Source of the DNA: Gracilaria domingensis
Lineage: Eukaryota; Rhodophyta; Florideophyceae; Gracilariales; Gracilariaceae
Length of the DNA: 64,000 bases
Direction of reading: 5' to 3'
NCBI GenBank assembly: GCA_022539475.1
Contig: VCMS01000015.1
Span: forward strand, 62,001 to 126,000
Shown: positions 21,667-33,987 of the stretch, piece by piece
Layout: every line of letters begins with the position of its first letter
Numbering within the stretch: the first letter of the stretch is position 1
Program-made: the position numbers and the translations under genes
Notes under the pieces: generated by a model
Seen by the model: the letters and a program-made list of their open reading frames with translations, nothing else
Databases searched by the model: none
What the model was told of the DNA's origin: nothing

Positions 21667-23833
21667 CTACTCATTGACATCATCACTCTCTGAAGCGCCT
21701 ACTTCTTCTCCCTCAAAATAGTTTCGGTGCTTCGAGATAATTGCTTGAAGCTTTGGAAGAAGCTGCTTCTCTTCCCAAAGCCCGTTCACGTTTAAGTCCA
21801 TTCCAGTCCAAATTAAAGCTTTTCGCGCAAACGTCGACCCCTCCACATTGCGTCACTCATTTTCGTCGTTAACAACCAACTGTGCCAGGTTTAAAAAGTA
21901 ATGCTGACCAGGATTAACGATTTTACCGGAAGAAGACCACCTCCTTTTTGCGATCTTGTCCTTTTTGTAGGCCTCCCAGCGTTTGCTCAACGCTTGTTTG
22001 ATATTCTGATTGATGAACGAATCGGCAGGTTTTACCAAGTGAGTCGGAATCTTCGGAAAATATCTAATTTTCTTTTTTATGTCATTCGCGTCGTTCGCAA
22101 ACGGTTCTGTCATGTTATGGTCACTGTATTTGCCCATAAAGACCACTCTTGTGCGGTCGTTGGGCAAATTTCGAATCAACTTTTGCTCGGAAAGCCATTG
22201 CGGCATCACCGTGGTATCCATCCAACCCTTTGGTCCCGATCGGTAGGACACTTTAGAAACATCGCCTGATACGCCTCTGATTGGATATCTCCTCCTTTTT
22301 TTTAAAACACCATGAATGTTAGTTCAATTCTCACCTCCCGTCCGCCCCTTATGCGAACTGTAGAGCAAAATGCCCTTGTTGGGGATGCACTCAGGTGTTT
22401 TTCATATTTCGTTGATCCGTTACCGGCTTCGACACCTCATGTTATGAGAGGCTACTGTAGCAATGCCCCTATTTTGGGATATGCCTAGAAAGGGTAGTGT
22501 TTCTGCACACGTGTGCTTAGTTGACCAGATGCTGCCAGCGCCCTGGCAAACCGGTCACGGTTTCACACGTGTAGAGTGTTGGCCGGCAGCGCCGGATGGT
22601 TGGATATTTTAGCTCGATAAGTTTAAGTGCCGTATATAGGTGGCAGCACTTGCCGCCACAGTACAGAATGTAAATTTCAAGGATGCCTTTGGCTGCAGCT
22701 TTCTGCCGCGTGCGAACGGTTCTTCGTCCCTAATAGAGCTATACCGCCACATCTTTGGAGTCGCTACCCGCCTCTACCATTGAAGAGTCCTAGACCGTCG
22801 TTACGGCACCTTTTCTATTGTTTTATCATTATCATTTCCGTCATAAGGCTTGATATACTCTGCCCTGTTATACAAGTTTGGCCCAAACTGTCCGCGAATA
22901 GTTCCTGATCTCGCGAGTCAGCGCACCGCTGCGCGGCTCGTCTGACGTTATTTTCGCCCAACACCATTGGCCTGGATATTACTATTCGCTGTGGCTCGCC
23001 GTGATCATCCGGATGTAGTGCCGGTTCTACCCCATCCTACCTCCGACTGCACGCCCGGAATGGGGCTGCCCCGATTTACACCCGGCTGGTGTCAGCCCTA
23101 TCTGATGGTTCTACCATTTTCCCTACCCCTATAGAGAGCAGGACTTGAACACCCTGTGGGTGCCTTTCCGTGATGCGGCTGTTGCTTTCCCGCAGGCGGG
23201 TTTGCACCACACGAACAACCATTGTCATTCCTTCACCTACCGAAACGACATCTGCATACTTCACATGAGCATCGCCACAGAATCCCAGGGTCTTTCCATT
23301 GTGTATGTTGATAGCAAAAAATGAGTCTCATCGGCGTTCTAGACATCATCGTCTTCTAAACCTTTTAAATCAAACGCTTGCTTCAGATGCCCTAAATGAG
23401 TTGCAACTTTTTTGTGTATTTGTTCCTCTTTTGCTGGAGAGAGAAGATATTTCCCGGTGTGAGACCTGCTCACAATTCGAAAGCGATCAGTGAACTGATG
23501 AATTCATCTCCGCATCACAAGTAGTTCTTTGTTCTCGTTAGAACTTTCATCGACCAGATGTACATGATACGCGTCATACTTAGACGTTTCGATCATGTGA
23601 AAGGCTAACGCATGCAGCGTTTTCCAGTTAAAGTTATCTCCCAACTTTTGCAAACGATCAAACTGAAGCAGCATGTTCTTCTGCAAAGCGAAAACCCACG
23701 GCTTGACTTTGAGACAACGCCCAGATAATGATTTCAAATTGAGGCGCTTTAGTCCCACCACCGTGTCCCTCTTTATCGTAGTGCAAATTGAAGAACATAT
23801 TTTGCCTTCTGCGTCGACGTTTTGTGCTCCCAC
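21667..23833 (-). pseudogene. pogo-like DDE_1 transposase, decayed and split by an LTR insertion
   Basis: The 5' part (23833 to about 23217) carries the family's N-terminal region (KSLSGRCLKVKPWVFALQ, KLHALAFHMIETS), then in shifted frames NADETHF (first Asp) and GKTLGFCGDAHVKYADVVSV. A solo LTR occupies 22359-23211. The 3' part resumes with SYRSGPKGWMDTTVMPQWLS, RTRVVFMGKYSDHN (second Asp region) and THLVKPADSFINQNIKQALS (third Asp region). It continues past an in-frame TGA at about 21853 with KALIWTGMDLNVNGLWEEKQ to TAG at 21667. Frame changes and stops show it is inactive. It belongs to a different DDE_1 branch from the intact transposase at 2284. Confidence 0.75.
22359..23211 (-). mobile_element. 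Solo LTR, 5-bp target duplication
   Basis: An 853-bp sequence that in its own orientation starts TGTGGTGCAAAC and ends TTTTGCTCTACA, with CGAAC on both sides (22354-22358 and 23212-23216). It is homologous to the LTR at 33988-34669 through most of its length. No internal retroelement sequence is attached, so this is the scar left by LTR-LTR recombination. It interrupts a pogo-like transposase remnant. Confidence 0.85.
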
Positions 23834-26800
23834 CCTCTATATGCTGCTCGCTTTCTGAGGGTTATCCTTTTCGTTGCCTCAGAACAATTTTTGAAATGGA
23901 TTTACAGCTTTGGAAGGAATCTTCTTGAGGCCCTCAGACTGTAAGGTAGTAGCTTATATCTTACGATTTTGAGCCTATCATTGATGGTCAGCACGTAATG
24001 CAGTCTGTGATGCTTTGGGGGCGGTGCAGATGAACTATGGGCGGTAGACCTGGTGGTGATTGATGTAGATTCTGGTTTTCGTGCTGTCCCCGTGCTTGTT
24101 GTGGCTTGAGTGGAGCGCTGTTGTGTTCTTTGGAAGGCCGCACGATCGAAGAGCCAGAGGTTAGAATGACCGTTGAAACCTTTCCGTTAGATTTAGGAAA
24201 CAAGATGTCCAACAATAATGGTAGGAACCAAAGCTGTTCCCTGGTGGTCTATGTTTCTACCGTTCAGTTTTGACGCATATAAAAGCCTCTGAAATGGCTA
24301 CATTAATCCCAGTTGAGGCAATTATAATGTGGGTCACACTATATCTTTTTCTCTCTCAGGTTAAGCTACGTTCAATAGTGTGCGCACCAATACTAAGGCT
24401 ATTCACACTATTGTTGAAATCACTTTAATTGCGGTAACTGGGTGTAGTCACCTCAATTCGTCTAAATCCGTTTGAAGACTACTAGAGATGATCATTTTAT
24501 TGTGCCATAAACTTTAGCTTGTTTTATTAGATATCCCAATTTCTTTCATATTTGTAGCCCTATACGCACTCGATATGAAACTAAGCCAAAAGCATTTTAC
24601 TAATCATGATTGATTCGGAGTTTATGGCATACAAAAATTGTAAAAATTGCACTTTTAAGCAAAAATACTGATTCTTTTATTCAATACATTTCTTGATTTT
24701 CGTAGATTTTTCCCTCTCAATACACATGACTATCTATAACTAAGTTAAGAGCATGAAGATATTTAAAAATATTGCACTTGTAACATTAAATCTCTGAGTT
24801 TGTGGCGCACAAAGATTGTAATGGAAACGTAAGTTAGGAAGTTGTTTCGATGAGATTTGGTGTCGTTTTGTCAGTGATATCAACGCTATGATGTCGAGTT
24901 GCGCGTGCAAATTACTACTTCTGCCGTAATGTTTGTACACGCTTGTAGTAACAGAGTATTAAATATTTATCGCGGCATTGATTTGGTGTACAACGTGACA
25001 GAAGTGAGTTTAACAAAAACGGCTTGCACTATATTACTGCCAGAACTGCCGTTTCTAGTAGTTCCCTACCATTAATCCGTCACTTTTATCATTGCCTTTT
25101 TGGATTCATTTTTCAGTTTCTTTGTAGCCCTTTGATTGAGCTCCAAATATTTAAAGGTTTGTGAACACACACGTTATTTGCCACCAAATGGGCGTCCACA
25201 TATAGGTTTTGATTTGTTGATACCTCTTTTTTTACATAACTTTTTCTTTGTTTCAAAAATTTTGCTTCCTTTAAAAAAGGGTGTGGGACTCTTACCCCTT
25301 GTCAAAAAGACATGGAATAGGTCAAAATGGTCTATGTTGGATCTAGCGCAGGTCTATAAATCTTGAAGACTACCACCTAAACGTTTGCTCATTAAAAGAT
25401 GCTAGTCTTCTCTTCTTTATGGTCCCTTTTCATATTATAAAACCATATAGATTTTGAGATGTGTTCTTGACATGTCATGTCACCAAACGCTGCGCATTCG
25501 AACCAAATGGCAGCATTCTTGTCCAATGTTTTGGAATAGCACCTTATCCAAGTGGAAGAGCCCCTCTTCCATGGACAAGGTGCTATTCCATGTGCACAGT
25601 ACAGTACAGCATGACATTGTTGTACACATAATTCTCTCCGAGAACCATGATTTCTTTGTTCTTGTCGCAAAACAAAACACAACCGCAAGAACTTATGGCT
25701 ACATTGCTCAGTGTGAGATGTAATCTGAGTTCTAAAATTCTGCTTCCTGAAGCACGTTACTTGAAATATTGCACATTTAGTTGCATTGCTCCTCACAAAA
25801 CTAAGTTACTGAGAAGTTTCCAAAGCAAACTAGCAAATAAAAACATCTCCACTATCACATCCGCAAAAGATATTTATCAAACACACTTGCAACATTTACA
25901 TTTTTTTAAGTTGCAAATAACCAGTACAATTGCTGAGCAAAAAGTTATACCTTTAACAAGATTCAAGAAAAATTAGAATGTATCTGTTATACTCGATTTC
26001 GATGTAGTATCTCGAATAAAAATCACTACTACGACCAGCAGTTTCGGCAAAGCAAACAGTTGATCTAACCGCACTAATGCAGATAAAAAAATACTGAAAA
26101 CTCTCATTTCTCTTTTTCAGATTAGAAAAGACCCCCATGAAACCAACCACTAGGAGGGCATACAGATTTGTAACTGAAATGTTTTTTGCCCGAATTAATT
26201 GGACATGATGAACTGCAGAAAGTTAATGTTTTTATGTGCTTAGCTTCTAACGTTTTTTGAAACTCTTTTGTCATCAGTTGTATATACTGCGGGACATTAG
26301 GATTCTTTTGGAGCTCTTTTTTTCGTTTACGTTTTCTACGACTTCCTTAGCTCCCAGCATGATCCTTTTTTAAGTGTTCTACTGCTTTTAAAGCCCGTGC
26401 AAAATTTTTTTTTTAAAATTTTCTCCATCCTGACAAAAATAGAATTATTTAAGCACGCACAGTTTTCAACGACTGCTTCATCGCGTTCATCGTCTTATTA
26501 TTATATATTCTACCTCTTCTGAATTTTTTGTTCTCTATTGGTGGGTCTTCTATATAGAATCTATTCTATTTTTTTCTTTAGCAGCAAATTTGAAACGACG
26601 CAGTGGACCCATTATGCCAGCAAGGCGCAATAAATACTTATTTTTGTTTATTTTTATGTACATTGGACAAGGAAGAGCTAATCTAGGACAAGGAAAAGCT
26701 TGTCTATCTCTTTATTCCAGGGACTTGCGGGGAAAGCTCATACTTTTGAAATGTTTTTGGCAATCAATAATTTTTTGACATAAGCTAATTAATGTTCCTT

Positions 26801-27257
26801 CTAAGAAAGCAAAAGAGGATCCTCAACACTCTGGAACGAACATTTTTGATTTCAAAAAGTTACGAAAGGTAAGACCAAATTGAGATCTAATGTGGCATGT
26901 TTGGAATTTAGAAAATCCATAATAAGAAGCGATATTATTTACAAAAAGAAGCTTCCAAAACATTTTTCATTATGAAAACTTTGTGCTTGAAAAGTTACAT
27001 CGAACGTAAAAGTTCAGTATAAAACAAATTTAAATACTTTTAAGAAAACCCTAAGCAGTATCCAATTATACAGTTACGAATGCAAAAGTAATCTCAGCAG
27101 ATTTCTTTGTACAAGATATTATGATGTTGATGATGTATTTCAGAACATTTTGTTGCCCAAATTCTTCGAAAATGAAAACTAGGTGTCATTTGCAGAGCAT
27201 TCTTTAACGAAAATTATTATTCGCTCTGAGTCAAAAGAACATTTATAGTAAATAATA
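23834..27257. other. AT-rich gene-poor stretch
   Basis: About 3.4 kb without a supported gene. ORFs are short and overlap on both strands. A long imperfect hairpin lies at 25532-25590. From about 26200 the sequence is strongly AT-rich. It may include the 3' flank of the transposon whose transposase ends at 27258. Confidence 0.4.
25532..25590. repeat. Imperfect inverted repeat (hairpin)
   Basis: TGGAATAGCACCTTATCCAA and, inverted from the other side, TGGAATAGCACCTTGTCCAT, continue into GGAAGAG on both arms, giving arms of about 27 bases and a loop of a few bases. Confidence 0.6.
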
Positions 27258-28335
27258 TTATATCAAAAATAAAGTTCCACCACAGAGTAATTGTAGCTGC
27301 ACTAAAACGCACAAAGCATGAAAGCAATGTGAATGATAAGCCAAGGTATGCCTAAGCCGATGTTCCAGAACAAAGAACTTTTTCAATCGTTCATTCATAG
27401 TCTCATGACGAGCCCGCAGAGCACTGGAATCTGTTGAACATGTATTGTATTCTCTGTCCTCCGGACACAAGCATTTCTCATCTCGATACCCTTTATCTGT
27501 TAATACCTTCTCCTTTGGGGGCAAAATTGTTTTTAACGCAGATCGGAATATTTTCAAGTCCGTGTAGCTTCCACATGGATACGGTCCATTGACCCACACT
27601 ATATTTCCCGTTGGAACGGAAATGCCAATTTCGTATCTCAGTCCTGCACCATTGAACTTGTACGAGTACCATTTTTTATCAAATGGTTCCGGTTCAGAAA
27701 TTCTGCAATCCGTACAATCCACTGAAACTTTAACATAACTCTTAGGGAAACTATTTCTAGAACTCCATTTGATCTGCAAAACCACTGTTATAATCGAAGC
27801 ATGAGATAAAAGAATGGAGAAAAGTACTTACAATATCTATTTGTTCTATGTGATAAATGATACAACGAACCCACTTTCTTAATGTCATCTCGTCTGCCCC
27901 ACACAACTCTCGTAGAACTGCCTCAGTGGGATATAACTTCAGAAACATTAATGTCCAAAACAGATGATCTTTTTTAGCCCCTTCAGGAAGTTTATGTTTG
28001 AGTAGTATCCACAAGTGGGCCATTTGCAACAAAGAGACCCCAAACAATGATCGATAACGTCTTTTATATGTCCCATAAGACAATCCGGGAGCGTATGTAA
28101 AGTACTTTCGTGCGGTTGTTTCGAATGATTTGACAACACCAAAAACGTTTGCGGAGGAGAGTTCATCTTGCTCGCCTGGTTCTTTCCTTGAACATTTGTG
28201 AAGGTGTACTATGCTTTTGGCTCCTTTAGCTTTATAACGCAATGCAACTACAATGGTTGTGTAAACAATCTCGATCTCCGCAAGAAACCTAAATTGAATT
28301 GCTAAATTTGGGTAACATGCCGATGACATCTTCAT
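27258..28335 (-). CDS. DDE_Tnp_4 (Harbinger/IS5-like) transposase with one intron
   Basis: Exon 1 runs from ATG 28335 to 27832 (168 codons) and exon 2 from 27773 to 27258, giving 339 residues. The 58-base intron has donor GTAAGT and acceptor TTTTGCAG and joins IYHIEQIDI to IKWSSRNSF in phase. Exon 1 holds the helical N-terminus (SYGTYKRRYRSLFGVSLLQM, LRELCGADEMTLRKWVR). Exon 2 is the catalytic domain: VSVDCTDCRI (D187), YKFNGAGLRYEIGISVPTGN, NGPYPCGSYTDLKIFR, VLTDKGYRD (D261) and ARHETMNERLKKF (E292). All elements of the acidic triad are present and no stop or frameshift is visible, so it may be active. A divergent accessory gene lies 850 bases upstream at 29187. Terminal repeats were not identified. 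Confidence 0.85.
27774..27831 (-). other. 58-base intron in the DDE_Tnp_4 transposase
   Basis: GTAAGTACTTTTC donor and TGGTTTTGCAG acceptor. Removal restores one continuous transposase frame across the conserved helix before the first catalytic Asp. Confidence 0.75.
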
Positions 28336-29186
28336 TGAAATCTTATACCATATTTTGTAAGACAATCTGAATTTGAATTCAAAACGTGTTACCTGACATA
28401 ACGGGTTACGGAAATGAACCGTTCTTTGAACTTAAACTTGAAGTTATTAACACTTATTATTCAATTATCAACTTTTGATTTTCGGCGATAGTTTGAAAAC
28501 TATTCCTTCAATTCCCCTTTCTCCAAAGATCTAGAACGTTTAAACCTACATCTGCAACGGAGTAAACAAGATCAAGCCTGAAAACGAAAGAAATTTGAAT
28601 TACATTGGAAGCAAAACTGACATTATTGACTTCATTATGTCATTAGTATGTTTTTGTTTCAGCCTTTATTTCTTTTACTTTTGAATATCTTCACAGAATA
28701 AGACTTGGGCTAAGTAGAACTTTCTTTGTACTATGTGACTAGCATCTTTTTGCGCTGTATATGCAAATCATCGAGTAGATTTCGGCCATTAGAGGACGCT
28801 GGATGAACTTAATTTCGAAAGAATGAAAGAGAATCAATGTGTCCTACTATAAAAGCTTTTGAAGAGTGCGTACGCTTAGTGTTCTAATGGAAGGTGGTAG
28901 TACATCTTACACATAAGAACATACGCGCAATGAAAACCATGGCAAGAGAGAACATGACCTCCCCACATCAGTTGTAATGCACGTTGTCCTATCCTTGCTG
29001 CGCGTCAGCCCGAACGTTCGCTCTGAATTTCGAGTTTCTACGCTACCAAAAATATAGTCCAAAGTCCGTTGCTTGTACATTGCAATAGCTGCACATCTTT
29101 CGACCGCTGTATGCACATTGCGTACTTAACAACGGTGTCAGAGATGTGATCTTGGCCATCGTTTCACGTTAACGTTGTACACCATC
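28336..29186. other. Spacer between divergent transposon genes
   Basis: No gene recognised. If the transposase at 27258 and the accessory gene at 29187 belong to one element, this is their shared divergent promoter region. Confidence 0.35.
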
Positions 29187-30044
29187 ATGGCACGTTTAAC
29201 AAGAAACCCAGCGGCAATAAAACTTCTACGTGAAAAATTCGAAAGCGAGGAGCTCGATGGCTCTGAGAAACCGAAAGAAGTGTGGGAATCTGAAGACATA
29301 ATTAAGCAACACAAGCTAACCAACTTCCGTGTCCAGTAAAATGCAATGTGTCGTGAATATGCAGTAAAACGATGGAAGTACACTGGAATAAGAATATTAT
29401 TAATTTGAAGTTTCTGACAAGAAAATCTCAAAGCTGAAGATCTCGTTGGATTAGACAGTCGTGTGGCGGAAATAAAGCGCGCAAGAGATCCAGTAAGCCA
29501 CGAAAATGAGTTGGAGGAGAGCTGTCAGGAAAATGATTTCAACACGGCCGAAGAAGTTTTATTAGGACCCAAGATTTTCAAGCCCCTCTTTTTACTTTCC
29601 GTTTGGACGGATACGAAATCTTTGAGGAAAAAGCTGAATGTTGCTGTGACATTGCCTTCTGGTATTGGGAAAAGTTCGTTCGGTGTCTATGTCGTGGATG
29701 GTGGCGAATATTTAGAGATTTCGGTTTCGTGGCCCGAACCCTTACTGGATATTGAACTCCTGCATAAGACCTTTCTTGAAGATCCAAATGATAATTTTCA
29801 AATGGACCATCCGAAGGTGAGCAGATTTTGTAATGCTCTGAAGTATCTAAGGAAGCATCAGTCGGAGAAGGTGCATTCAGTCGCCAGAATCCCCTTACCG
29901 TTTCAGGTTCAGACGCATATTGACAGCCAAGATAATCTTGCTTGGATTGACGACACAACTCGTGTTGTATATGTTGAGTTCACAGAAGCTAGAAGTGATG
30001 ATTATCCCAAGGTCCATAACACTCAGGATTTTCGCGCTTCGTGA
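29187..30044 (+). pseudogene. Transposon accessory protein gene, interrupted
   Basis: The first part (ATG 29187 to 29336, 50 codons) reads MARLTRNPAAIKLLREKFES and GSEKPKEVWESEDIIKQHKL, a short domain seen in accessory ORFs of IS5/Harbinger-type elements in algae, oomycetes and corals (recognised from memory). The second part (29463-30044, same frame) has KPLFLLSVWTDTKSLRKKLN, VAVTLPSGIGKSSFGVYVVD and ISVSWPEPLLDIELLHKTFL, a beta-rich domain of the same ORF type. In-frame stops at 29337 and in the AT-rich gap 29400-29420 separate them. The gap may be an intron with a weakened donor (a TCTGACAAG acceptor is possible) or decay. The decayed paralogue at 32180-33073 has a clear GTAAGC...TTTGTCCAG intron at the same place. 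It lies divergent to the transposase at 27258, as expected for a two-gene element. Confidence 0.6.
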
Positions 30045-30879
30045 ACGTGAAAATACCTACTATTGTTTTTTCATAATTGATACTTTGCTTTAAAATATCT
30101 CTTTGATTGCATTCTTATAAACATAATTTTTTATAATTATTACGTTGTATCTAATAATCATCATACTTGGTTTCAATGATGCTATTTAGCTCTTCTGAAG
30201 ATGTAACGTCCATGTCTACTACGACTCAGTACAACGATTCTTGCTAGTTTTGGCTTTTTATTTTGATTGTACATTTATGGTTTCTACGAGCAAATTGCAC
30301 ATTTTATTATCGAAGGTAAAAGTACACCAAGTCAAAAAAGCAAATCTGTAATGTCTGGTTATGTATTTCTAGGTTTTAATCTAGCAAAAGAATAAGAATC
30401 CATCCCTTTTTTATTTCAAAAGTAAATAGATTTATATGAAAGTCTATATGAAACGTTTCATGCTCTGTTTTTCTTAAAGGGTTTCCAGTATTTCTTTTAC
30501 ACGTTTTCATGCTGAAACACGCAATGAAGGAAATATTCCACATTTCCCGCAACTCCCAGGAGAATCTCCACATGGATTAGACCTTTTCCATGTGTCTGAC
30601 AAGGGTTAAAGTTTGAGGTTGACATTTTTCATAATGAACTTGACTTGTTAGCAGGTTGACATATATATTTTGTTATCTCAAGGCAAGGGATTTGTAGTTC
30701 ACTTTAGAATCAATTACGCTTAGAAAAAGAGCCAAGCAAAATGGGACTAAATGTGACTGACTATGAATTTTTAGGAGTGACTTTGGTTTTTTGGTTTGTT
30801 TTAAAATCTAATCAAAAATGAGCCCCAATATGCAGAAGTGACAGTGACGTGAACCAGCTGCTTGCGGAAGCATAAGTAC
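30045..30879. other. AT-rich intergenic
   Basis: No ORF of note. It may contain the right end of the transposon that carries the accessory gene. Confidence 0.35.
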
Positions 30880-31371
30880 CAGGGCCGTATTTGTCACTGA
30901 CTGATTACGCTAAAAAATGAGGGACCAATGTCTGACTGACTACGACGGTAAAAAATAATTAGTCATCTTGGTCATAGGAAAGCTCAGGTCCTTCACGATG
31001 GTGTATTAAACGCGGACGTCTACCGTGATACTGAATCACGAGCATATGCACAAAAATTAGAGGTTAGGTATGCTCTCCTTCACGAAAATATGCTCAATGA
31101 TTTTTAAAAAAATGTTTGAAAACTTCCAATTTATTTCGATTTTTTGTCACAAGTGAGCTTAGAAGGAATTATGTAGCGCAGACTAGACTTCTATACCCTT
31201 GCTGAAGGCACTGAAGGTACTTTGGTGGACGCAAGTGCGTCTAAAGTTCATAAAAGTGGGCTGAAAAAATATTTTAAAGCTTTCTATGACTAACGCGACA
31301 GACTACATGATTTTTTGTGGTGACTAGTGACTAAGGGAATTACAATTTAGTCAGTCACAAATACGCCCCTG
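30880..31371 (+). mobile_element. hAT-like MITE, distinct 492-bp form
   Basis: Ends CAGGGCCGTATTTGTCACTG and, inverted, CAGGGGCGTATTTGTGACTG. Flanks ATAAGTAC and ATAAGAAC match at 7 of 8. Its interior differs from both the 183-bp and the ~550-bp forms, so a third non-autonomous lineage uses the same ends. Confidence 0.8.
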
Positions 31372-32179
31372 ATAAGAACTGCATTTTTCGTGTCCTTGTC
31401 TATCTTTCTTGTTTGTTTGCACTCACGGGGTTTTATGGCGGCCAAACTCGCCATGCTAATCGCTTCAAATCAATATCGGCCCTGCAACGTGGTCAAGAAA
31501 AGTAAGGTCTACGTTGGCAGCGTTGAGGGATAATATGACGAACCAGGAGACTTTCCAATCGCCTCATAGTTCATCGGACATGATTGTGAACTCGCTTGCG
31601 ACGTTGAAAGAGCGCGCTGGATTTGCGGTTACATGTGCCGTTACATGCGGGAGCTTGCGGGAATATACAGAAGTACTGCGCTACCAATCTCAGCTAAGAG
31701 ATCTTTCTGTACCATGGCGATCTTCAATCTTTAAATACCTAAGTGACATATTCAAGTCTAAACTTATTCCAAAAGAGAAAATGAAAGCAACTGTGACAGT
31801 GTAAAACGGTAGAGAGCTTTAGTAAAAGCTATGTGATTCACATATAGAATACACGGGTATGTTGTAAGACAAAAATAATAACACTTTTATAACAGAATGT
31901 AGTACATAATATCTTCTATACCCATCTGAGAAGTATAATACGAACGAAAAACAGAAAATCATTTCGAAATCAAAACAAGCTTCTCTTTCGTAATTTACAC
32001 GTTAACATACCAAACATTTTAATACATAATATGGCCAAGCGCAATAGGTTTCTTTTCATATATACAAACTTATATGAAATCAGAGCAATTGATAATCAAT
32101 ATGCCCATCAAGGGATGCTGTGAATATTGTGACAAGCTTAGAAGCATAAACTTTTAATAAAAGCCCTCCTACATCTCAG
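31372..32179. other. Intergenic, one short unassigned ORF
   Basis: A 96-codon ORF at 31514-31804 (TTG start) has no recognised motif. The rest is AT-rich with nothing recognisable. Confidence 0.3.
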
Positions 32180-33073
32180 TTATATGAATAATTCAAACTC
32201 ATCCATATTTTGGGCGCCATAGGCATACGATTCGTTGAACGCCTTAAGCCGGACATAATAAATAATTATTCCACATGTAAACCGTATGTTGTCAGACAAA
32301 ATCTGAGATTCGACAGCAAAAGGGAGAACTATTTTTGTAGTTGATAGCACTCGGTCTTTGCTGTGTTCCCTGAAGTCTTTCAATCCCAACTCAAAACCAG
32401 TGAGTTCTGAGTGATGGTCAGTATATTTTTCTCCTCTCTAGTTCAGCCATTTCGAATGCAGAATCTTTGGATGAATCATGGGTCTAGGTCAGTTAACTTT
32501 GATTTGTAAGCACTTGTTGTCATCCACAACTTGGACGTAAAAGTCCCCACGCTGCAGACCTGAAGGCATAACGACTCCAAGACTGAGACGTTTAGTTGTG
32601 GTCTCCGCTTCTTTCCATTCCGAGATTAGATAGAATGGACGCCAATCGAGCTGGTCAAATAAAAACCACTTATTACGATCCCCCTCAGCTACACTCTGCT
32701 CCCGGTATGGCTTATCTTCTTCATGAGACGACGATGCATCTAAGTCAACTGCTTCATAGTCGCGTCGAGCAACCAGGGTATTTCGAGGCACGAGATGTAA
32801 AGCTGGATCTGGACAAAAACTGTTAGCACTTCTATGTTTCTTCCATAGAGATTGGTAGTGAAGTTGCTTACCTTTCAGTGGCAATTACATATCCTTTCTA
32901 ATCCGCTTGTAGCATGCTCTGAACGTGTCAAGTTTGTGCTCCTGAAGTAATGCTTCAGAGCGCCACACCTTCTCAGCCTTCTCGGTTCCATCTAGCTCTC
33001 CACTTGACAACTTCATTCGTAACAGTTTAGCTGCATGCGAGTTGGATGTGACCCGCTTGCCCTTCGGCTTCAT
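32180..33073 (-). pseudogene. Decayed paralogue of the transposon accessory gene
   Basis: Pieces in order on the minus strand match the gene at 29187. From ATG 33073: SNSHAAKLLRMKLSSGELDG and TEKAEKVWRSEALLQEHKLD. After an intron-like GTAAGC...TTTGTCCAG: WRPFYLISEWKEAETTTKRL and SLGVVMPSGLQRGDFYVQVV. Then in another frame: LKDFREHSKDRVLSTTKIVL, to a stop at 32180. A stop precedes the donor and the frame changes after QIKVN, so this copy is probably dead. No transposase partner is visible beside it. Confidence 0.65.
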
Positions 33074-33987
33074 ACGTAACAACAGGGTGACGAAGTCAGT
33101 TTGCGGAACGCTCTAAGGATTTTAAAAGGAAAGAACGCTTTCCTTCTCAAGTACGAAAATTCTATATTGGTGGTTGGGGAGTAGGCATTTTTACAATGTT
33201 ATGTGACACTAAGATTTTTGAACGTGTCAAAAGTTTGAAATCGTTTGTTATGTTCGGGAAAGAACATATGGATGTGTAATCTCACCATGAAAGACATACC
33301 TCGTTTCCTCCATGTAGGGATACTCTGAATACAAATTCCTCTCGCACATGACACAGAGATATGACCTGAAGCCTACGATACGTTTGAGTTGTTGTGCATC
33401 AATTTAGGTGTTTCTATGTGGTTTCTTTATTGCGAGTGTCGCTTTCTAATTTGTAGAATGGCAAGATTGTAAATTTATTACGTTCGGTTACATACCTACG
33501 TCGTTGTTCGCGAGAGGTCTTTCATGTTATAAAAGCATCTTCTAATGAGCACAAACTGTCTTTTCGCGAAGCATCTGTGCTTTTACTTTGAGGAATATAA
33601 GCTCGCACCAACGAAAATTTGGCGAATGTTCGCGAACATATTACAAACATATTAGAGTTGAAACGAAGATCAAGTTTTCTGTTCAGCGAATTTTCGGTGC
33701 CAAGACGAAATATATAATTTCCAAATCATGTAAAGAAACAAACTGAATGTTATCTCTGAGATCCCTTACGTTCATTGAATTCACACGTCCAATATTGACA
33801 CATTCAATGAGTTAAAAAGGTGAATATTTTATTCTTTTGCGAACATTAGGAAATTAAACTGTTTTGAATTCATTATTGCTTTCGAAGTCACCTTTAATGG
33901 AACTGGTGTTCGAGAAAGAACCCGAATTCATTCATTTGAGAAATGTTCTGAACGCTGACTCCCTTCAATAAAAGATGGAAAGCTAAC
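33074..33987. other. Intergenic, no gene recognised
   Basis: AT-rich spacer between the accessory pseudogene and a solo LTR. No ORF or repeat supported. Confidence 0.4.

Noticed and set aside
23212-33987. A large inverted repeat or segmental structure joining the two homologous sequences at 22.4-23.2 kb and 34.0-34.7 kb
   Set aside because: Each copy has its own different 5-base duplication and TG...CA ends, so they are independent solo LTR insertions in opposite orientation.
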